Assembly (NCBI RefSeq): GCF_002646595.1
Contig: NZ_PDUD01000025.1
Location: 186,001 to 250,000 of the forward strand
Direction of reading: 5' to 3'
Length of the DNA stretch: 64,000 bases
Origin: Flavilitoribacter nigricans DSM 23189 = NBRC 102662
Lineage (GTDB): Bacteria > Bacteroidota > Bacteroidia > Chitinophagales > Saprospiraceae
The translations under genes and the position numbers were made by a program. Under the pieces are notes generated by a model, which was not told the DNA's origin, ran no database searches, and worked only from the letters and a program-made list of their open reading frames with translations. Below are positions 59,214 through 64,000 of the stretch, in pieces. The stretch's first letter is position 1; each line of letters opens with the position of its first letter.

Positions 59214-60506
59214 GTGGAAGCAACCATTGAACGCCCTGCTTTTTCGAAAAGATCAACTGTCTGGCTGATGCTGGCGGCTTTCCTTTGCTATACGGGAATG
59301 TACGCCGTGCGAAAGTCCTTTCTGGCCGGACAATATACCGGTGTGGAATTCGAGGGGATGCACTTCAAGACCATCCTGGTGATCAGCCAGGTGATCGGTT
59401 ACATGCTTTCCAAATTCATTGGGATCAAGGTGATCTCGGAGTTGGATAACCGCCGACGCAGCTGGTACCTGATCGGGATGGTTGGCTTCGGGCTGCTGAT
59501 GTTGCTGGCTTTTGCCGTGCTGCCGCCGAATCTCAAACCGATCGCTCTCTTTCTCAACGGCCTGCCGCTGGGCATGGTGTTCGGCATTGTTTTCTCATAC
59601 CTGGAAGGTCGGAGAAATACCGAGTTGCTGGCTGCAGCCCTGAGTGCGACCTTTGTCTTTTCTACCGGTTTCGTCAAAACCATCGGGGTATGGCTGCTGC
59701 AGGATTACGGGATAGGGGAATTCATGATGCCCTTTCTGACGGGGCTGCTGTTCTTCCCCATTTTTATTCTGGCCGTCTGGATGCTCAATCGGGCCAAACC
59801 TCCGGGCGCACAGGATGTGGATCACCGCAGTGAACGCGTGCCCATGGACGGCCGCCAGCGGGCGGCATTTTTGCGTCAGCACGGTCTGGGGTTTGCCGGT
59901 CTGGTGCTGGTGTATATTTTGCTTACCGTCATTCGGGATTTCAGGGATAACTTCATCGTCGAGTTCTGGGCGGAACTGGGATACGCCCAACAGCCCGAAC
60001 TGATCACGCTAACCGAAATACCCGTTGCGGTAATCGTCCTCATCATTGCGGCGGCGGGCGTGCTCATCCAGAGCAACCGGCGTGCCTTCAACAGTGGCAT
60101 GTACCTGATCATGCTCTGTTCGGTCCTGATCCTGCTGGTTACCGTTTTGTTCAGCAACCAGCTGATCTCTCCCGTCATCTGGATGATCGGTACGGGCATT
60201 GGCGTATACCTGCCGTATATCCTTTTTCACTGTCTGATCTTCGAAAGGCTGATCGCGCTGCTGCGCTTCCGGGGGAATGTCGGTTTTTTGTTCTATCTGG
60301 CAGATGCCCTGGGATACAGTGGAAGTGTAGCGGTGATGCTGATCAAGGAGCTGGGTGGTTTTGAAACCACTTGGGTGCATTTTTTCATCGATCTGAATAT
60401 CTACGCGGCCTTTGGAATTCTGGGAATAGCCGTACTCGCACTCTACCTGATCTCCCGCAAGCGGGTACCGGAAACGGAGGTAGTGACGATGCCCCAATCC
60501 CTGTAA
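59214..60506 (+). CDS. DUF5690 family MFS-type transporter
   Basis: 430 residues with about twelve membrane spans, starting at GTG 59214 (EATIERPAFSKRSTVWLMLAAFLCYTGMYAVRKSFLAG). The YxxMYAVRKSF start is like phosphate-ester antiporters of the major facilitator superfamily (the UhpT/GlpT type has YxxR near the same place). Further features are SELDNRRRSWYLIGMVGFG and VRKxx-like charged loops. The substrate is not known, but divergence from the phosphonatase-like operon suggests uptake of an organophosphorus compound. The palindromes at 59091-59125 lie upstream of its promoter. Confidence 0.85.
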   Translation: MEATIERPAFSKRSTVWLMLAAFLCYTGMYAVRKSFLAGQYTGVEFEGMHFKTILVISQVIGYMLSKFIGIKVISELDNRRRSWYLIGMVGFGLLMLLAFAVLPPNLKPIALFLNGLPLGMVFGIVFSYLEGRRNTELLAAALSATFVFSTGFVKTIGVWLLQDYGIGEFMMPFLTGLLFFPIFILAVWMLNRAKPPGAQDVDHRSERVPMDGRQRAAFLRQHGLGFAGLVLVYILLTVIRDFRDNFIVEFWAELGYAQQPELITLTEIPVAVIVLIIAAAGVLIQSNRRAFNSGMYLIMLCSVLILLVTVLFSNQLISPVIWMIGTGIGVYLPYILFHCLIFERLIALLRFRGNVGFLFYLADALGYSGSVAVMLIKELGGFETTWVHFFIDLNIYAAFGILGIAVLALYLISRKRVPETEVVTMPQSL

Positions 60507-60565
60507 TGTACTGACGTAAAATTGGTTTGGGATTTTCCCAAATCACTTCGCGTCAGGTATATCTG
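60507..60565. repeat. REP-like palindromic element, copy 3
   Basis: Starts TGTACTGACGTAAAATTGG, has the centre TTTGGGATTTTCCCAAA (near-perfect inverted repeat) and ends CACTTCGCGTCAGGTATA. TACTGACG at the left and CGTCAGGTA at the right are inverted to each other. It lies between two convergent genes (DUF5690 transporter and XRE regulator) and may also end both transcripts. Confidence 0.75.
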
Positions 60566-60576
60566 AGGGTTAGGCA

Positions 60577-61158
60577 CTAAAGCGTGATAAAATAAACCAC
60601 CAGGAGCATCGCTTCGGTCTTACCCGCATTTTGGGGGACGTGGGGCAGATTGCCGTCAAAGAACAAAGAGTCTCCCGTTTCCATCTCAAAAACTTCCTGG
60701 CCCAATTCATACCGGACTTGTCCCTGGAGGATGTAGATGTATTCGAAGCCGGCGGTGGAGACTTTATTGCGCTGGGCGTTGGGAGTCAGCTTGAGTAGGG
60801 ATACTTCTACCGACGATTTTTCCACGGTGTGGCTGAGCGCAAATTCGTAGTGAAACCCCACGGATTCTTCCTCTTTGCTTACGGGCTGATAGTCCGCTCT
60901 TTTCCGGAAGATATACCCGGAAAAAGTCTCATCGGTAGACAGGTCACTAAAAAAGCTGTTGAGATCGGCCTGCAGCGTATTCAGGATCTGGATCAGGGTC
61001 GGCAACGTGGGAAACACCCGTCCGTTCTCGATCTTCGACAGCATGGCAATACTGATGCCCGAACGGTCCGCCAGTTCGCCGAGTTTCAGGCCGTTATTTT
61101 TGCGGATGTTCCTAATTTTTAATCCGATCTGGATCGTCAAATATTCGGAATTACTCAT
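60577..61158 (-). CDS. XRE-family regulator with cupin domain
   Basis: 193 residues. The N-terminal helix-turn-helix (GLKIRNIRKNNGLKLGELADRSGISIAMLSKIENGRVFPTLPTLIQIL, about residues 12-60) is followed by a linker and a C-terminal cupin at about 110-190 (GFEYIYILQGQVRYELGQEVFEMETGDSLFFDGNLPHVPQN). The cupin senses a small ligand. It lies at the end of the phosphonate-like cluster. Palindrome TTTCTCAATGAGAAA sits 34 bases upstream of its start and a related pair sits in the divergent promoter at 59091-59125, suggesting autoregulation and control of the cluster. Confidence 0.93.
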   Translation of the reverse strand: MSNSEYLTIQIGLKIRNIRKNNGLKLGELADRSGISIAMLSKIENGRVFPTLPTLIQILNTLQADLNSFFSDLSTDETFSGYIFRKRADYQPVSKEEESVGFHYEFALSHTVEKSSVEVSLLKLTPNAQRNKVSTAGFEYIYILQGQVRYELGQEVFEMETGDSLFFDGNLPHVPQNAGKTEAMLLVVYFITL

Positions 61159-61192
61159 GGTTCTTTGACTAAGCCGGTAAATGTATCAAAGT

Positions 61193-61207
61193 TTTCTCAA
61201 TGAGAAA
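61193..61207. promoter_or_regulatory. Palindromic operator before the XRE-cupin gene
   Basis: TTTCTCAATGAGAAA extends to a perfect 17-base palindrome TTTTCTCAATGAGAAAA. On the minus strand it is followed immediately by C-TTTG, part of a near -7 box (AAACTTTG). It matches the site at 59111-59125 at 10 of 15 positions, including both conserved half-sites. Confidence 0.65.
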
Positions 61208-61292
61208 AATGATGAGGGCCAAGTCCTGACAGCTTACGGCCTGTCCGGAAAAAATGGGAGATTTTAACCCAAAAATAGGCGGTGAAATAGCA

Positions 61293-61396
61293 TCGTAGAG
61301 CTGGTTTTCCCGTGATTGCAGAAAAACGGTATCCGTTTTTTTCTTCACAGGAAAACCAGCGCTATGTTAAATGCACAAAACCAGCGCTTGTGCATT
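61293..61396. repeat. Compound hairpin element
   Basis: GCTGGTTTTCCCGTGA (61300-61315) pairs with TCACAGGAAAACCAGC (61345-61360) at 15 of 16. Inside lies the perfect inner stem AAAAACGGTATCCGTTTTT (61322-61340). It is followed by AATGCACAA/TTGTGCATT (61370-61378, 61388-61396) whose loop repeats AACCAGCGC from the first arm. It lies in the gap between the esterase stop and the XRE gene and may end the esterase transcript. Confidence 0.7.
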
Positions 61397-61450
61397 ATAA
61401 GCCAGTGATGGACTCTGGGACTTTTGGGTAGCTCATTGCTCTCCGGAAAA

Positions 61451-62875
61451 TCATTCCCAACTATCCATCCGAAAACTCGATGCCGGCAGTTGCGCATTAT
61501 TGAATAAAGTACCTTCCGAACAGCTTTCAAAAGCGTAGCGTACGGCTACCGGATTGGGTACTTCATCGGACCAGACCGTAATGCTGTCATCCCGGTTGAT
61601 GCGTACCTGGGCCTCTTTGAATACCCGGTCGCTACCGGCGATCCGGAAGCCACTCAGTTCCCGGCCGAAGCTCGAAAGCCCATTCTCGGTTTGGTCAAAA
61701 TATACTTTGATCTTCTTATCCTCCGTTACCTCCATGGACCGGTAAACCGGGCCGCTGTAGGCAATGCCGTTTATGCCGTAAGTCTTGGCCAGTGCGATGT
61801 AGGCCAGGCGATTGCCGACCGTCTGTTTATCCGCCGGATGGATGTTCCGGCAATCGCCGATATCCATGGTAACCGCCATACCGGAATTTGGAAGCGAGTC
61901 TACCGTTGCGGCCTGGGCCTCCCGTTGCAGGGCTGTGGGGTGCCCGTCCTGATAACCATAGGGCGCGATCTGTACAAAGTAAAAGGGGAAATCTCCCTGC
62001 CCCCATTTTTCCCGCCAGGAAGTGACCATATCGGTGATGAGTTGGGCGTAAGTCCGGTAGCGACCGATATTGGCTTCGCCCTGGTACCAGATGGCACCGC
62101 GAATGGTGTAGCCGATCAGCGGGTGGATCATGCCGTTGTACAATACCGACGGCGCCTGAAACACCACCCGATCGGGCATCTCCGTAGGGATCTTGATCTC
62201 CGGATCGTAGGTAAGCAGGGTTTCCCGGTCGGTCCAGGCTTCCGCCGACGAACCACCCCAGGAACTGTGTACCAGACCGATGGGTACGCCGAGTGCCTCC
62301 TGGAGCTTTTTGGCAAAAAAGTAGGCGGTTGCGCTGAAGTCGCCCACCTTGGCCGGGCTGGAAACCAACCAGCGGCCTTTGATGCTGTCCTTTGGTTCCA
62401 GTTGGGCGTTGTGCGGGAAATGGAACAGACGGATCTCATCCGCGATGGATTGCAGCCGCGCTTCGTTGCTACCCAGCACCGGCTGATTACGGTAGCCTTT
62501 CACCGGCATCTCCATATTGGACTGACCGGAACAGAGCCAGACTTCCCCGATCAGTACATCGGACAGTTCAAGGTTGCTACTTCCCTGGATCTCGATGGTG
62601 TAAGGTCCACCAGCTTCCGGGGTGGACAGTTGGAGGCGCCAGTTGCCCTGCGGATCGGTCTCGGCCGTGGCGCCGGCGCCCCAGGTGGCCATGATCCGGA
62701 TCGATTGTCCGGGCAGATCGGTACCCCAGATATTTATTTCGGTATTGCGTTGCAGGACCATGTGGTTGGCAAAGATCCCGGCGAGCTGCGTTTCGGCCGC
62801 TAGCTGGAAACAGAGGCATACACAGAAGATACTGAGTGCCAGGCCGGTCTTTAATTGTCGGAGCTTGCTTGTCAT
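61451..62875 (-). CDS. Secreted sialate O-acetylesterase family protein
   Basis: 474 residues. The signal peptide is LKTGLALSIFCVCLCFQLAAE. A beta-domain (QLAGIFANHMVLQRNTEINIWGTDLPGQSIRI) is followed by the SGNH-type catalytic domain: the nucleophile S119 in W-L-C-S-G-Q-S-N-M-E-M-P-V, GVPIGLVHSSWGGSSAEAW, GAIWYQGEAN and the Asp-x-x-His-like DIGDCRNIHPADKQTVGNR. It removes acetyl groups from glycans in the periplasm or at the surface. It follows the partial sulfatase by 42 bases, so the pair probably trims decorations of one polysaccharide. Confidence 0.94.
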   Translation of the reverse strand: MTSKLRQLKTGLALSIFCVCLCFQLAAETQLAGIFANHMVLQRNTEINIWGTDLPGQSIRIMATWGAGATAETDPQGNWRLQLSTPEAGGPYTIEIQGSSNLELSDVLIGEVWLCSGQSNMEMPVKGYRNQPVLGSNEARLQSIADEIRLFHFPHNAQLEPKDSIKGRWLVSSPAKVGDFSATAYFFAKKLQEALGVPIGLVHSSWGGSSAEAWTDRETLLTYDPEIKIPTEMPDRVVFQAPSVLYNGMIHPLIGYTIRGAIWYQGEANIGRYRTYAQLITDMVTSWREKWGQGDFPFYFVQIAPYGYQDGHPTALQREAQAATVDSLPNSGMAVTMDIGDCRNIHPADKQTVGNRLAYIALAKTYGINGIAYSGPVYRSMEVTEDKKIKVYFDQTENGLSSFGRELSGFRIAGSDRVFKEAQVRINRDDSITVWSDEVPNPVAVRYAFESCSEGTLFNNAQLPASSFRMDSWE

Positions 62876-62917
62876 GATATAGTTGGTTTTATATTCGTTT
62901 GTCTAAATAAAGCTGCG

Positions 62918-64000
62918 TCATTCCGCCGTTGCGGCCAGTGGATAGTGGTCGTCGGTCTGTTCCATCCACTGCCGGAGCATCTCCCGGTGTTGTTCGATCT
63001 CTTTTTCGTAAGCCGGATCTCCGATCAGGCTTTGGGTTTCACCGGGGTCTTTTTCCAGGTCAAAAAACTGTTCGTTGCGAGCGCCGGTGGTAAAGGTGGT
63101 GTACTTGAACCGGTCGGTACGCACCATTCTGCCCTTGCGGTCGGGATCGGGTTTGTAATCCGCCAGTTCCACAATGATGTAATCCCGCCAGTCTGCTTCG
63201 GAGCGTTCCAGAATGGGCCGGAGGCTTTTACCCGTAAAGGGAACCTCCACCGGGATGCCGGCGTAATCGCAGAGGGTAGGGGCAATGTCTATCTGGGATA
63301 CCAGATGCCGTTCGTCCACTTTTTGCGCCGGGATGGTCCCGGGCAGCGAAACCAGCATGGGTACCATGGATGCCTCCCGGTACAGGCTCAGCTTGGCGCT
63401 CCATTTGTGCGCCGCCGCTCCGTCCCCGTGGTCGGAAGTAAAGACGATAATGGTGTTGTCATCCAGCCCGTTCGCTTCCAGTGCGTCCAGCACCTGACCG
63501 ATCTCAGCGTCCACCATTTCGGTGAGGCGCAGATAGGCATTGAGATAACCTCTCCATTCCAGCGGACCAAATTCCTGATTGGCCAGTTTGGTCTCCAGGC
63601 CGTATTCGTCGTGCTGATGGCGTTTGGTGGTAATGAATTCCGGTTCGCCTTCCTCGATGGCATGGTTCGGGGGGAGGGGAGGCAATTCGGCAAAAGCCTC
63701 GGGATGCGTGCCGACTACATCGGGCAGACGATATTCAAATCCGTAGTGACGGATCTCCAGCAGAGAATCTTCTTTACTGACCCAGCCGTCCTTACGGGCA
63801 TAAAAACAGATGTCGTGGGGATTGTGGTAGCTCACCGCCAGGAAAAAGGGTTGATCCGCATCCTGCTCTCCCAGGTAATCGACCACCGCGCGGGTTAGGG
63901 GCGGATCCGTCTCGGCGCCCAGCATCCAGGGCTCGTCGTCGGGATTTTTGAAAGGCAGCAGATCGAAACCGCGGATGAATTTATGCCGGGCTTTGGTCCG
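62918..64000 (-). CDS. Sulfatase, N-terminal part beyond the window
   Basis: The frame is open to the right edge (from 64000: R-T-K-A-R-H-K-F-I-R-G-F), so only the C-terminal 360 residues are visible. Features are DQPFFLAVSYHNPHDICFYA, VDAEIGQVLDALEANGLDDNTIIVFTSDHGDG (metal-binding Asp-His), MVPMLVSLPGTIPAQKVDERHLVSQIDIAPTLCDYAGI and FFDLEKDPGETQSLIGD. The catalytic Cys motif is outside the window. It is upstream of, and probably cotranscribed with, the sialate O-acetylesterase. Third sulfatase in the window. Confidence 0.93.
   Translation of the reverse strand, partial: RTKARHKFIRGFDLLPFKNPDDEPWMLGAETDPPLTRAVVDYLGEQDADQPFFLAVSYHNPHDICFYARKDGWVSKEDSLLEIRHYGFEYRLPDVVGTHPEAFAELPPLPPNHAIEEGEPEFITTKRHQHDEYGLETKLANQEFGPLEWRGYLNAYLRLTEMVDAEIGQVLDALEANGLDDNTIIVFTSDHGDGAAAHKWSAKLSLYREASMVPMLVSLPGTIPAQKVDERHLVSQIDIAPTLCDYAGIPVEVPFTGKSLRPILERSEADWRDYIIVELADYKPDPDRKGRMVRTDRFKYTTFTTGARNEQFFDLEKDPGETQSLIGDPAYEKEIEQHREMLRQWMEQTDDHYPLAATAE

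Noticed and set aside
61691-63898. Two long plus-strand frames (370 and 347 codons) opposite the esterase and the partial sulfatase
   Set aside because: Both mirror well-supported minus-strand genes; no start context or domain supports them.

Overview
The window comes from a Bacteroidota chromosome. The gene content resembles the Saprospiria/Lewinella group, but that placement is inference and I cannot fix a genus. Evidence for the phylum: SusC/SusD pair, hybrid two-component regulator, a C-terminal type IX secretion sorting domain, Bacteroidota-type -7 promoter boxes (TAnnTTTG) at nine places, zinc-free L36 and S4, and the order secY-map-infA-rpmJ-rpsM-rpsK-rpsD-rpoA-rplQ.

Layout. 1-8030: end of the large ribosomal protein operon (rplR, cut by the window edge, to rplQ). 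It has an internal promoter before infA, several long intergenic hairpins, and a strong UUCG-loop terminator at its end. 8444-23261: a small polysaccharide utilization locus with SusC, SusD, sulfatase and a parallel beta-helix protein in one operon, a hybrid regulator behind it, and a divergent second sulfatase. Sulfated glycan is the likely substrate class. 23527-27168: a 1213-residue secreted repeat protein with exact 80-residue repeats. 27650-46000: mixed single genes, including two serine hydrolases, a membrane-anchored alpha/beta hydrolase, IclR and LytTR regulators, a BLUF photoreceptor, NagD-like HAD, two transport or helicase genes, a 2H phosphoesterase, an AraC-TolB_N fusion and a CIA30 protein. 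45978-50828: ada, then an operon of N-formylglutamate amidohydrolase, a MATCAP/QEGLA metallopeptidase and an ATP-grasp ligase. 50996-54912: GH43-like lipoprotein, and a PadR regulator with an FtsX/MacB-type permease. 55155-61158: a cluster that looks like organophosphonate/organophosphate catabolism (zinc alcohol dehydrogenase, phosphonatase-like HAD, alkaline-phosphatase-fold hydrolase, metallophosphoesterase, DUF5690 transporter, XRE-cupin regulator). 61451-64000: sialate O-acetylesterase and a sulfatase cut by the window edge.

The strongest leads are three. (1) The amidohydrolase/MATCAP/ATP-grasp operon may be an uncharacterised peptide- or amide-tag system. (2) A shared palindrome, TTTCTYRWTRAGAAA, occurs in the regulator promoter and in the divergent promoter region of the phosphonate-like cluster, which suggests one regulon. 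(3) There is a set of intergenic palindromic elements: a REP-like family with a TACTGAC head, and hairpins whose two arms are each built from short tandem units that differ from locus to locus. No tRNA, rRNA, CRISPR array, transposase or phage gene was seen.
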